A stretch of DNA of 64,000 nt, from the NCBI RefSeq assembly GCF_036711975.1, contig NC_091968.1, positions 24,785,001 to 24,849,000 of the forward strand. Direction: 5' to 3'. This document shows positions 36,294 to 48,679 of this stretch, one piece after another. Under the pieces are notes generated by a model. That model was given only the letters and a program-made list of their open reading frames with translations, searched no databases and was not told where the DNA came from. Position numbers and translations under genes: made by a program. Origin of the DNA: Onthophagus taurus. Taxonomy: Eukaryota > Arthropoda > Insecta > Coleoptera > Scarabaeidae. Numbering within the stretch: position 1 is the stretch's first letter; every line of letters begins with the position of its first letter.

Positions 36294-39200
36294 GTAAGAT
36301 TAAATTTAAGCTTAAAATAGAATTTCCTCTATTTTTAACCATATCAATCACACCCAATTTATTTCGATTACTACGTGCATAGTAAATTGATTATTTCAAA
36401 AATAGATTCCAAGATGATTTATCTCAATTGATCTTAAATCAATGATGATTAAAAATTTGATTCAAAACTTCAAAAATTATTTTAAAAAATCACTCAAAAA
36501 AAAATTGTCAAAAAATTTGTAGTGAAATTTTTATCATCTCTTTATCATTATGGCTACAGAAAGGGAATGTTTATGTGCGAAAAATACACCCAAACCTCTT
36601 CCAACAGTTGAACCAGCAGATCAAAAAGTAAGTTTAACCATAAATACGTGAATTTAAAAAAACTCGAAATCGCTTAATACGTCATTGTAGAACTTTGTAA
36701 TCACTTGTTAAAAAAATTTTAAATATGTCGTTATTAAATGTGTAAATTAGTCGATCGAATTAAATATATCGATTATTCTTTTTCGTTTTAAAACATAACC
36801 TTAAAAAAATTGAATTAATTTTTTAATTTATTTCAAAAAAATCCTTCATTTTTATTTGAAGTATTGTTTTAAACAATTTTTTATCACCTTTAAAACTATT
36901 TCAAACAATTTCTAAACACCAAAAAAATTTTAATTTGACGTTTCCATTTTGACACATAACCTAACCTAATTACGTCATAAAATAATTTAGGTTATATTTT
37001 TATTTGACAACCTAACAAAAAAAAAAAAACGTAAACTAAAGACGTAATATAGAACGTCAACAAAAATATAGAACATTCTAGTTTTGACACATTGCTGTCC
37101 GTTTACTATCGTTTACGTCTTTTTATATTCAAAATCCAACAGTATAATAAGTAATAACGTAGAGTTACGTTATTTTAATTTTAAACGATAGGTGTCGTTG
37201 ACATTTATACGTCCTTTGACAGGTGTCATTAGTTTAATTTTATGTGCAATAAATACAAGCTGAATTACGATGGAAGCAAAAGATTTTGAAGATAGAATTA
37301 ATGAAATATATGTTGATACTTTATCTGACGATGAAAATAATGAGAATACGACCCTGATGAGAATTCTGAGGATATTTTTAGAAAAAAGAGACAGAAAATG
37401 GACAGATACCATTACAACTGATATAAAAAAAATCTTGGTTTAAATATTTTAATGATTTAACGATTATTGGTTCACATTGAAACGGCAAAGTTTGGCAAAG
37501 GGATGACTCAAAATCGTTTTCAACAAATCTTACATTTTTCTAATAATGAAGAAATGCCCGAAGATGCCTCTCGAACATACAAAGTGGATACAATAAGGAT
37601 ATACTTTGTGGAATTGAGTTTCTAGCGAAGACCATCCTTGACTGGTACTCTGGTGAATAGATTCCATGTCGAAACTTACCAGGATATCCTGGAGATCTAA
37701 CTTCATACTCCTAATTGATACCAGAATCTTGGCGAGGTGTTTTGCTAGCTGATAGGTAGGAGAATTTATGCTACTAACAATAAGGCGTAGCGGGACATCT
37801 GGTTTATGGATCTTAGGTAGATGATACGATAGATGATATTCGATTTGTACATCAGTGGATTTTTATCTTTGATGCTACTATAACAACAACCTATCCTATA
37901 AGGGTAGTAATCAACTATTTTTCTATCAGGTGGCAGATGGGGTCCAATTATTTTTTTAATTTTATCAAACATCTTTGGGATTTTCATAATTTTACTAAAT
38001 TTAGATTATCGGGTAGGTGGTATATCAAAAATACTGTTAACAGTTGGTTGAGAGATGTTATTGGAAGAAGAGAAAAGAATCTTGTTTACTAAGTGCTTAG
38101 GAAAACTGTTGCCAATAAAAATCCTTTTTAACTTAAACAGCGCGTTGTGTTGAAACTTGTTATCACAAATTCTTTTTATGGTTAAATGAATGAGGAGAAA
38201 TAGTTGATGTAACGTCCCGAATATGTCGGTTTGGTGTACCAATCAGAAATCACAGAATTATTCTCACATGTGACTACTCTAAAAATCGAGAAAAGAGACA
38301 TAGCTATCAGTTTTAGTGTAAAGTGTTTAAGTAACACTACATCTTACAATGTAAAAGACACCTTTGATTGTGTCAGTCAAATAAAAGGCTGTCACATCCC
38401 TAAAAACTTTGTTGTCGTTTCACTTGACGTAATAAGTCTTTTTACGAACATCCCACTGGATTTGGTCCTTAATATTGTGACAGTTTTAATTTGGAAACCT
38501 TTTGTATACTTTTAAAGTTTGTTTTTGACAATACTTACTTATGTTCAGAAGTTTGGTACTCCTATGGGTTCTCCTATTAGCCCCATCTTGGCGCTTGATC
38601 ACAAATTGGATTTTCACTTCAAACTCACTGTGCTTTGGCCAGTCATATGATAAACTGTAACCATACTTTTGATTTCGATAATGTGCCGATAGTTGATGCT
38701 GATATTTGTTAACTTCATAAAAAATCCTTTAAAATGAGTCCAAACTCGACATGTTTAACTTTGATATTAATGGAGATACAATCACTTCCGGTTTGAAACG
38801 TCAACGTCAATTTTCACATATTTGTCATTTTCATTAAAAATGCTTTAAAATGAGTCCAAACAAGACGCACTTATCTCAAAAAACAAAAAAGTTATAATAA
38901 AAAACATTAAACCCGAAGTTAACAACAATGAAGATAGCAATTTAATTTTTAAACATTAATACCAACCTTAATTTTTTATTCTTTTTTATTATATTTTTGT
39001 GACAAATATTAAGACATTTTATAAAAATTATTAATATATTAAAATGACATTGACATTTCAAACCGGAAGTTGCTTATATCTCGAGTAATATTGCAATTAA
39101 ACGTATCACGTTTGAACTCATTTTAAAGGATTTTTCACGACGATTACAAATATGTCAAAATTGACTTTGACATTCTTAACCGGAAGTTGACCATAACTTC

Positions 39201-42200
39201 ATTAATATTGAAGATAAACATGTCGTGTTTGTACTCATTTTAAAGGATTTTTAATTAAGATTACAAATATGTCAAAATTGAGGTTGACATTCTAAACCTG
39301 AAGTTAGTTATCATATAATAAAGAAATGGACAACTTCATGGTGTTATTTTATGATGTATTCTTTATTAAAAGAACCTCTAAAATGAGTCCAAACAAGACG
39401 CACTTATCTCAAAAAACAAAAAAGTTAGAATAAAAATCATGAAACCCGAAGTTAGCAACAATGAAGATAGCAATTTAATTTTTAAATATTAATACCAACC
39501 TTAGTTTTTAATTTTTTTTTATTATATTTTTGTTTTTGTGACAAATATTAAGACATTTTATAAAAAATAAGAATATGTCATAATAACATTGACATTTCAA
39601 ACCGGAAGTTGCTTATATCTCGAGTAATATTGGAATTAAACGTATCATGTTTGGACTCATTTTAAAGCATTTTTCACGACGATTACAAATATGTCAAAAT
39701 TGACTTTGACATTCTTAACCGGAAGTTGACCATAACTTCATTAATATTCAAGATAAATATGTCGTGTTTGTACTCATTTTAAAGGATTTTTAATGAAGAT
39801 TACAAATATGTCAAAATTGAGGTTGACATTCTAAACCTGAAGTTAGTTATCATATAATAAAGAAATGGACAACTTCATGGTGTTATTTTATGATGTATTC
39901 TTTATTAAAAGAACCTCTAAAATGAGTCCAAACAAGACGCACTTATCTCAAAAAACAAAAAAGTTAGAAAAAAAAAACATGAAACCCGAAGTTAGCAACA
40001 ATGAAGATAGCAATTTAATTTTTAAATATTAATACCAACCTTAATTTTTAATTTTTTTTTTATTATATTTTTGTTTTTGTGACAAATATTAAGACATTTT
40101 ATAAAAAATAAGCATATGTCAAAATAACATTGACATTTCAAACCGGAAGTTGCTTATATCTCGATTAATATTGGAATTAAACGTATCATGTTTGGACTCA
40201 TTTTAAAGCATTTTTCACGACGATTACAAATATGTCAAAATTGACTTTGACATTCTTAACCGGAAGTTGACCACAACTTAATTAATATTGAAGATAAACA
40301 TGTCGTGTTTGTACTCATTTTAAAGGATTTTTAATGAAGATTACAAATATGTCAAAATTGAGGTTGACATTTTAAACCTGAAGTTAGTTATCATGTAATA
40401 GAAGTTTTATAACTGAAGTTAATCTAGTGTTAGTCACTTTTCCGTACTTTCTTTTTATTTTTAACGTGTGTTTTGGATCATTTCACATTGATTAAAAAAA
40501 ATCGTCGATTGCCATATGATGATTCCTGAATTATTCCTGTTTCTTAATATATCTTTGGTTAAAAAAGAGCGTTCTTAAATTTTAATCTGTTAACTTGTAA
40601 CACTTCGTCCTTAATTTCATTTTACAACTTTTTAAACTTTAATTTTATAAATTAGTAACTAATAATCTGATTTCGAATTTGATATGTGATCTTGTCTGTT
40701 TGTAAAATGGATAAGATGAGGGATGTTAATCTATTTGTAGAGTCTCCGACAAGAAAGCTTATTATAGTTACTATGCCAACGGACAGCAATGTGTTAAGTT
40801 AATAAAAATGTAAAATAATCCAACGATGAATTATAAATTAAACCAAAGCTAACATTGGTACTAGAACTAGCACTACACGAAAATTAGAACTAACATTCGG
40901 GTTTAGCCGTCTTAAGAGCTAAATCCGAATAATTCTAGTCCTAGGTCTAGTGTTAGTTCTACTTCTAGTAATAAACTAGGGGACTTTAAAGATGTTCAAA
41001 AGTGTCCAGAAGCATTCTAATGGTCTCTATAATTATCAAATAGCGTTTAAACGCTTTCTAGACAGTTATAAAGATTTCCAGACGATTTTTAAAGATGTCC
41101 AAAAGTGTCCAGAAACTTTCTAATCTCTCAAGACGGCTAAACCCGAATGACTCTAGTGTGTCAGTTCAATAAAGATATACAACAATCGGGCACTGAATAA
41201 CAAATAAAACTAGAACTAACACTAGACCTAGAACTAGAAAGTTTCGGGTTTAGCCGTGCGTCTTCAGATGCCGATTAATAACAGCTGATTAAGTCACACT
41301 ACGTTGACATATCGACATTCTTTTTGAACATAAACAAACTTACCTATTAATTTAATATAAATAAATTTTTCAATTTCTCCAACATTATTGATTTAATGAC
41401 GTCACTATTCATGTTGTGGTGACGCAAAAATTATTGATTTGGGGGTGTGTCGCCAGCGTGGGCCTCATTTCATTTCATTTCACCTTCGAAGCGTCATCGC
41501 GTTGAACCTGGCAAAAATAAAAATAAAACAATTAATTTAATATCATAAAAGTAAACGTGATGGCACCCCACCTTGATAGCGGAGGAGATATTTTCGAAAC
41601 GCCGGTTTCAAATTTAGTACGTATTTGAATTAATTAACCTAATAATTTCTTTTTTGTTTTAGGTAAAAGAAGCTTTGAAAAATTTAATGTTAGACGATGA
41701 TGTATTAAAGAGGATTATGACCAAATTCCGGCAAGACGTTGAGGCGGGATTAAAAAAAGCGACTCAACCTACATCGGCGGTAAAATGTTATGTCACTTAT
41801 GTACAAGATCTTCCAACAGGAAGTGGTAAGTAATTATTTATTTTTTCCTTTTAAATCTTAAATTAATTTAAACAATTTCTTTTAGAGAAAGGAAGATATT
41901 TAGCTTTAGATTTAGGTGGAACTAATTTCCGAGTATTATTAATAGAATTATGCGAAACCCATTTCGAAATGAAATCAAGAATCTTCGCCATTCCAAAAGC
42001 TGAAATGGTCGGACCCGGTGATAAAATGTTTGATCACATCGCCGAATGTCTCGCAACATTCCTTAAACAAGAACACTTAGATACAGAACCGATAAGTTTA
42101 GGATTTACATTCAGTTTTCCATGTCAACAAGTCGGTTTAACAAAAGGCATCTTAATAAGATGGACAAAAGGATTTCAATGTTCCGGAGTCGAAGGAAACG

Positions 42201-45200
42201 ATGTCGTACAACTTTTAAGGGAGGCAATTGCAAGACGAGGTGACATCAAATTAAACGTAACCGCAATTTTAAACGATACAACGGGAACGTTGATGTCGTG
42301 TGCTTGGAGGAATAGAAATTGCAAAATCGGGTTGATTATTGGAACGGGAACGAATGCTTGTTACGTGGAAAAGCAACAAAACGCGGAGTTTTTTGACGAA
42401 CCCGATAAAGGTTCGGGGAATGTTATTATTAACACGGAATGGGGCGCTTTTGGAGATGACGGAGGGATTGATTTTTGTGTAACGGATTATGACAGAGAAA
42501 TTGATAAAAATTCTATTAATCCCGGCAAACAATTGTAAGAAAATCAGCTTTGTTTATTTTATTAACCTTAGAAAGCTAAAGTACTCGCTAAATTACGATT
42601 TTAATAACGATATACAACAGTTTGGTGCTGAATAACGAATAAAACTAGAACTAACACTAGACCTAGAACTAGAAAGTTTCTATGTTTCTTAACAATATAC
42701 AGGGTGTTTCATTTAAAATCACATACGTCTTAAACAACTTGACAAACTAAGTATTTTTTGCTTAAAAAATTTTTTTCTTAAAATAAATAGTACTAAAATT
42801 CTTCTTCATTTTTGAAATCACCTTAGAACATTGATTAAAATTTATAAAGTCTTTTCTGTCATTCAAATTGCCATCAATAAAAAAAGGTCCAATTATTACC
42901 AAAAAAAAAGTAAGGTTAGAAACCCTTCGGTCGATCTTGGCAAGACATTTACATAAAAAGTCGATTTTGATCAAAAATTAGTAGACACTACTGCTCTAAA
43001 TCGATTAAACGTCAAAATTGTTGATTTTCGAAAATTAATTTAATCATAACTCAAAAACTAAAAGCGATGGGTATGGGTATGTATAAATACTTTTTATACA
43101 TAAAACCTTAGTAATGGGCCATAAAGACTAAATCCATAACAAGATTGAACCCAATTATTACCATTTTTTATTTATAAGCTCTAAATCGATTAAACATCAA
43201 AATTGTTGATTTTTGAAAATTAACTCAATCATAACTCAAAAACTAAAAGAGATGGGGAAATACTTTTTATACATAAAACCTTAGTAATGGGCGATAAAGA
43301 CTAAATCCATAACAAGATTGAACCCAATTATTACCATTTTTTATTTATAAGCTCTAAATCGATTAAACATCAAAATTGTTGATTTTTGAAAATTAACTCA
43401 ATCATAACTCATAAACTAAAAGCGATGGGAAAATACTTTTTATACATAAAACCTTAGTAATGGACCATAAAGACTAGATCCATAAAAAGATTGAACCCAA
43501 TTATTACCATTCTTTATTTATAAGCTCTAAATCGATTAAAGATCAAATTTTTTGATTTTCGAAAATTAACTCAATTATAACTCAAAATCTAAAAGTGATG
43601 GGGAAATACTTTTTATACATAAAACCTTAGTAATGGGCCATAAAGGCTGAATCCATAACAAGATTGAACCCAATTATTACCATTTTTTATTTATAAGCTC
43701 TAAATCGATTAAACATCAAAATTGTTGATTTTCGAAAATTAACTCAATTATAACTCAAAATCTAAAAGTGATGGGGAAATACTTTTTATACATAAAACCT
43801 TAGTAATGGGCCATAAAGGCTAAATCCATAACAAGATTGAACCCAATTATTACCATTTTTTATTTATAAGCTCTAAATCGATTAAACATCAAAATTGTTG
43901 ATTTTTGAAAATTAACTCAATCATAACTCAAAATCTAAAAGTGATGGGGAAATACTTTTTATACATAAAACCTTAGTAATGGGCCATAAAGGCTAAATCC
44001 ATAACAAGATTGAACCAAATTATTACCATTTTTTATTTATAAGCTCTAAATCGATTAAACATCAAAATTGTTGATTTTTGAAAATTAACTCAATCATAAC
44101 TCAAAATCTAAAAGTGATGGGGAAATACTTTTTATACATAAAACCTTAGTAATGGGCCATAAAGACAAAATCCATAACAAGATTGAACTCAATTATTACC
44201 ATTTTTTATTTATAAGCTCTAAATCGATTAGACATCAAAATTGTTGATTTTTGAAAATTAACTCAATCATAACTCAAAAACTAAAAGCGATGGGTAAATA
44301 CTTTTTATACATAAAACCTTAGTAATGGACCATAAAGACTAGATCCATAAAAAGATTGAACCCAATTATTACCATATTTTATTTATAAGCTCTAAATCGA
44401 TTAAACATAAAAATTGTTGATTTTTGAAAATTAACTCAATTATAACTCAAAAACTAAAAGCGATGGGAAAATACTTTTTATACATAAAACCTTAGTAATG
44501 GGCCATAAAGACTAAATCCATAACAAGATTGAACCCAATTATTACCATATTTTATTTATAAGCTCTAAATCGATTAAACATAAAAATTGTTGATTTTTGA
44601 AAATTAACTCAATTATAACTCAAAAACTAAAAGCGATGGGAAAATACTTTTTATACATAAAACCTTAGTAATGGGCCATAAAGACTAAATCCATAACAAG
44701 ATTGAACCCAATTATTACCATTTTTTATTTATAAGCTTTAAATCGATTAAACATCTAAATTGTTGATTTTCAAAAATTAACGCAATCGTAACTCATAAAT
44801 TAAAAGCGATGGGGAAATACTTTTTATACATAAAACCTTAGTAATGGGCCATAAAGACTAAATCCATAACAAGATTGAACCCAATTATTACCAGTTTTTA
44901 TTTATAAGCCCTAAATCGATTAAACATCAAAATTGTTGATTTTTGAAAATTAACTCAATCATAACTCAAAACCTAAAAGCGATGGGGAAATACTTTTTAT
45001 ACATAAAACCTTAGTAATGGACGATAAAGACTAGATCCATAAAAAGATTCAACCCAATTATTATTATTTTTTATTTATAAGCTCTAAATCGATTAAACAT
45101 CAAAATTGTTGATTTTCGAAAATTAACTCAATTATAACTCAAAATCTAAAAGCGATGGGGAAATACTTTTTATACATAAAACCTTAATAATGGGCCATAA

Positions 45201-48200
45201 AGACTAAATCCATAACAAGATTGAACCCAATTATTACCATTTTTTATTTATAAGCCCTAAATCGATTAAACATCAAAATTGTTGATTTTTGAAAATTAAT
45301 TCAATCATAACTCAAAAACTAAAAGCGATGGAAAAATAGTTTGTATACATAAAACCTTAGTAATTGACCATAAAGACTAGATCCATAAAAAGATTGAACC
45401 CAATTATTACTATTTTTTATTTATAAGCTCTAAATCGATTAAACATCAAAATTGTTGATTTTTGAAAATTAACTCAATCATAACTCAAAAACTAAAAGTG
45501 ACGGGGAAATACTTTTTATACATAAAACCTTAGTAATGGACCATAAAGACTAGATCCATAAAAAGATTGAACCCAATTATTACCATTTTTTATTTATAAG
45601 CTCTAAATCGATTAAACATCAAAATTGTTGATTTATGAAAATTAACTCAATCATAACTCAACAACTAAAAGTGATGGGGAAATACTTTTTATACATAAAA
45701 CCTTAGTAATGGACCATAAAGACTAGATCCATAAAAAGATTGAACCCAATTATTACCATTTTTTATTTATAAGCTCTAAATCGATTAAACATCTAAATTG
45801 TTGATTTTCAAAAATTAACTCAATCGTAACTCATAAACTAAAAGCGATGGGGAAATATTTTTTATACATAAAACCTTAGTAATTGACCATAAAGACAAGA
45901 TCCATAAAAAGATTGAACCCAATTATTACTATTTTTTATTTATAAACTCTAAATCGATTAAACATCAAAATTGTTGATTTTCGAAAATTAACTCAATTAT
46001 AACTCAAAATCTAAAAGTGATGGGGAAATATTTTTTATACATAAAACCTTAGTAATGGGCCATAAAGACTAAATCCATAACAAGATTGAACCCAATTATT
46101 ACCATTTTTTATTTATAAGCTCTAAATCGATTAAACATCAAAATTATTGATTTTTGAAAATTAACTCAATTATAACTCAAAATCTAAAAGTGATGGGGAA
46201 ATACTTTTTATACATAAAACCTTAGTAATGGGCCATAAAGGCTAAATCCATAACAAGATTGAACCCAATTATTACCATTTTTTATTTATAAGCTCTAAAT
46301 CGATTAAACATCAAAATTGTTGATTTTTGAAAATTACCTCAATCATAACTCAAAATCTAAAAGCATTGGGGAAATACTTTTTATACATAAAACCTTAGTA
46401 ATGGGCCATAAAGACTAAATCCATAACAAGATTGAACCCAATTATTACCATTTTTTATTTATAAGCTCTAAATCGATTAAACATCAAAATTGTTGATTTT
46501 TGAAAATTAACTCAATCATAACTCAAAATCTAAAAGTGATGGGGAAATACTTTTTATACATAAAACCTTAGTAATGGGCCATAAAGACTAGATCCATAAA
46601 AAGATTGAACCCAATTATTACCATTTTTTATTTATAAGCTCTAAATCGATTAAACATCAAAATTGTTGATTTAGGAAAATTAACTCAATCATAACTCAAC
46701 AACTAAAAGTGATGGGGAAATACTTTTTATACATAAAACCTTAGTAATGGACCATAAAGACTAGATCCATAAAAAGATTGAACCCAATTATTACCATTTT
46801 TTATTTATAAGCTCTAAATCGATTAAACATCAAAATTGTTGATTTTCGAAAATTAACTCAATTATAACTCAAAAACTAAAAGCGATGGGGAAATACTTTT
46901 TATACATAAAACCTTAGTAATGTACCATAAAGACTAGATCCATAAAAAGATTGAACTCATATTTTCTTGGCGATACGTCGATCGCCAAGAAAATCATGAA
47001 TCTGAAATATCTATATCTGGGCCTCAGAGCAAAAAAAAAAAGAAGGTTACTTTAAACCCTTCGGTCGATCTTGGCAAGACATTTATATAAAAAGTCGATA
47101 AAAAGTCCACTAATTTATCAAAAATTAGTGGACACCACTGCTGTAGAAAGACATGATACAGGTGAAACTAATTAACATTCAAAATCCGATGTGTACACTC
47201 GTTAACGAAATGCCTGAATCTTTTGACAATTGACGCCAACTTACGTGACGATTAACATCTACAGCTGCTAAAACAACAATTTGATTCTGTTCATTCGTAA
47301 CCGATCTTGCACGTGTTCGAAAAGTATATGTGCCATTTGAAAAAATAAAAATGACGTCAGAAGGGCCTTTAGGCAACCCTGAAAAAAATTCTGTTCACGT
47401 GTACAATGTGTCCCCCTTCTCACCAAAAAATGTTTACTTGAAACTTTTTTCGATTCGAGTTTTTGTTTATTCGAGATATAAGAATATGTCATTTTAAATG
47501 AAACACCCGGTATAATCTAGCACTATCTAGTGCTTACTAGCGCTACTTAACACTGTCACTAGAACTAACACTCGATCTAGAACTAGAATCATTACATAAT
47601 TCATATTAGTTACGTCACTAATGTTGTGAAATGTCAGAAACCGGTTTCAAGAAGAAATTTCCAAATTTGACCTAAACATGTTTTCAATGATATATTTTGA
47701 CTAATAATTGTAAAAATTTTAATAACTTTTGAACAGTTTAGCTTTCTAGAATTAAATTTGAACTATATTTAAAATTAATTTGTTTAAGGTTTGAAAAAAT
47801 GATTTCTGGGATGTACATGGGGGAATTGGCTCGATTAATAATTTTAAAATTCACGAAGGATGGTCTACTTTTCGGTGGAAAATCGTCACCCCTATTAGAA
47901 GAGCGTGAAAAATTTGAAACTAAATTCGTATCGGATATCGAAGGAGACTTACAGGGTGTTTATACGAAACAAAAACCGATTCTTCAAAAACTTGGTTTGG
48001 GGCACGCTACCGATGCTGATATGATGAACATCCGCTTCATTTGTGAAGTTGTTTCACGAAGAGCCGCCGGATTAGTTTCCGCTACATTAGCAGCTTTATT
48101 AAATAAAATGGGTGAACCCCATGTAACGATCGGTGTTGACGGAAGTGTTTATAGGTTTCATCCGTATTTCCATGGACTTATGATGCATAAAATTAGTGAG

Positions 48201-48367
48201 TTAGTCGATCCTGGAAGAAAGGTAAATATTAATTAGTTATCAATTAAACATTTATTATTTTTTTATTTAAGTTTGATTTGATGTTATCGGAAGATGGAAG
48301 TGGAAGAGGCGCCGCTTTAGTAGCAGCCGTTGCGGCTGCAAAAGACGAAGCCGTTGTTACCAACTAA
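36276..48367 (+). CDS. Hex: Hexokinase gene 1 (three candidate alternative first exons)
   Basis: Common exons 41663-41825, 41886-42534, 47789-48221 and 48272-48367, preceded by one of three first coding exons (36276-36293, 36550-36627, 41560-41616), all ending in phase 0. With the proximal one the protein is 465 aa, typical of a single-domain insect hexokinase. Motifs: [15 protein letters not shown] (about residue 81), [11 protein letters not shown] (about 145), catalytic Asp in [10 protein letters not shown] (about 204), [34 protein letters not shown] and [16 protein letters not shown] near the C-terminus. Reaction: glucose plus ATP to glucose 6-phosphate, cytosol or mitochondrial surface. 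Intron 3 is 5.2 kb and filled by a satellite-bearing TIR element. Intact, no missing key residue seen. Confidence 0.95.
36550..36627 (+). CDS. Hex: Hexokinase 1 alternative first exon 1b (26 codons)
   Basis: Opens [11 protein letters not shown] and ends PTVEPADQK before GTAAGT, a consensus donor, phase 0. Two close cysteines near the N-terminus. Nothing in it predicts a target signal with confidence. Confidence 0.6.
36630..37260. other. Hexokinase 1 intron: nothing recognised
   Basis: AT-rich with scattered ACATAACCT and GAACGTC strings. No gene or repeat array. Confidence 0.4.
37265..37600 (+). mobile_element. piggyBac-like transposase fragment
   Basis: Plus-strand frames give M-E-A-K-D-F-E-D-R with an acidic DLSDDE-like N-terminus, then, after frameshifts, [20 protein letters not shown] and [10 protein letters not shown], the characteristic N-terminal half of piggyBac-type transposases. 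It is truncated at about 37600 where Penelope-like sequence begins. Confidence 0.7.
37605..38700. mobile_element. Cluster of Penelope-like element fragments in opposite orientations
   Basis: Minus strand, 37850-37610: [19 protein letters not shown] and ILVSFDMES, then [11 protein letters not shown] in another frame, the fingers and motif A of a Penelope-like reverse transcriptase. Minus strand, 38240-37870: [19 protein letters not shown], then [12 protein letters not shown] and [20 protein letters not shown], the thumb and linker region before GIY-YIG. Plus strand, 38228-38690: [17 protein letters not shown] and [14 protein letters not shown], a second RT palm. Frames are broken. The fragments come from at least two copies, one inverted. 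Confidence 0.75.
38705..40400 (+). repeat. R2 tandem-unit element, copy 2
   Basis: About three 535-bp units, same orientation as 21290-23560 (AATACCAACCTTA near 38960, 39493, 40032). The left end abuts the Penelope fragment at 38705, so R2 inserted into or truncated it. It continues into a tail shared with other R2 copies. Confidence 0.9.
40400..40800 (+). repeat. Tail of the R2 element
   Basis: 40400-40480 (GTCACTTTTCCG, TTTTTATTTTTAACG) recurs inverted at 48690-48770 beside R2 copy 3. 40580-40760 (CACTTCGTCCTTAATTTCAT, TGGATAAGATGAGGGATGTT) recurs inverted at 53510-53700 beside R2 copy 4. This shows that the tandem units belong to a larger element of roughly 2 kb. Confidence 0.75.
40855..41265. 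repeat. R3 palindromic element, two separated parts
   Basis: Arms at 40858-40970 (CATTCGGGTTTAGCCGTCTT then the mirrored arm) and at 41120-41260, with a roughly 150-bp segment between them that contains two copies of AAAGATGTTCAAAAGTGTCC-like sequence. All in hexokinase 1 intron sequence. Confidence 0.75.
41397..41404. promoter_or_regulatory. Palindromic CRE-like site before first exon 1c
   Basis: TGACGTCA, a perfect CRE/ATF consensus, lies about 155 bp upstream of the ATG at 41560, followed by GGTGACGCAA at 41418. The surrounding 41290-41560 is single-copy-looking and is the probable promoter of the proximal hexokinase transcript. One 8-mer can arise by chance. Confidence 0.3.
41560..41616 (+). 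CDS. Hex: Hexokinase 1 alternative first exon 1c (19 codons), proximal
   Basis: Opens [10 protein letters not shown], ends TPVSNL before GTACGT, phase 0, only 46 nt from exon 41663. The short intron and the separate upstream region with a CRE-like site suggest its own promoter. Confidence 0.7.
42638..42682. repeat. R3 half-copy at the edge of the intron 3 element
   Basis: AACTAGAACTAACACTAGACC followed by CTAGAACTAGAAAG, one arm only. Another arm lies at 47555-47597, just beyond the other end of the TIR element. Confidence 0.65.
42690..47514 (-). mobile_element. TIR element carrying a 173-bp satellite, in hexokinase 1 intron 3
   Basis: The ends are inverted repeats: TATACAGGGTGTTTCATTTA at the left (42694) and its complement at the right (to 47514), matching over about 27 of 29 bp with TA next to each end, as in mariner/Tc1-type elements. 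A flanking block with CCCTTCGGTCGATCTTGGCA occurs at both ends of the satellite (42925 and 47057). Near the right end the minus strand encodes [20 protein letters not shown] and [14 protein letters not shown], a helix-turn-helix N-terminus like that of mariner-type transposases, then breaks. The element is non-autonomous and has been expanded by the internal array. Confidence 0.75.
42995..46957. repeat. 173-bp satellite array, about 23 copies
   Basis: Very regular direct repeats. The landmark AAAACCTTAGTAATGG recurs every 173 bp (43103, 43276, 43449 and so on). Other fixed strings: GCTCTAAATCGATTAAACAT, CAAGATTGAACCCAATTATT. Variants such as CCATAACAAG versus CCATAAAAAG and GGGCC versus GGACC alternate between units, suggesting local block duplications. 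No ORF. Confidence 0.95.
47535..47600. repeat. R3 half-copy at the right edge of the intron 3 element
   Basis: CACTAGAACTAACACTCGATC and CTAGAACTAGAATCATT, one arm of the palindromic family, just outside the right TIR. Confidence 0.65.
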
Positions 48368-48417
48368 ACAAATCGACGCAATTTCTGATATGTATTAAGA
48401 ATTAATTTATAAAAAGA

Positions 48418-48423
48418 AATAAA
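48418..48423 (+). terminator. Poly(A) signal of hexokinase 1
   Basis: AATAAA 51 nt after the stop codon at 48365-48367, followed by T-rich sequence. Gives a short 3' UTR. Confidence 0.7.
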
Positions 48424-48679
48424 GAGTTTTATTACTTAATTATTATTAATTAGTTGTAAATGTAGAAACTTTTGTAATAAAACTAAGTTTGAGGTTATGT
48501 AAAATAAACGTCAAATTAATTACCAACTTGATATTAAAAAAATAAACAATTAATATTTCGTTAATTTAGATTTATTTATAGCTTTTTTATTGCTGCTTTA
48601 TACACTCTTTCCAGGTTAAAATCCCCGATGGTTAGATTTTGGTTGTTTTGAAGATGATTCTAGACCTGATTAACTTTTT

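Noticed and set aside
42269..42532. Minus-strand 87-codon frame
   Set aside because: Antisense of hexokinase 1 exon 3, which has clear hexokinase motifs on the plus strand.
42995..46957. CRISPR-like regular repeats
   Set aside because: Units are contiguous 173-bp tandem repeats without unique spacers, in a eukaryotic intron; this is a satellite.
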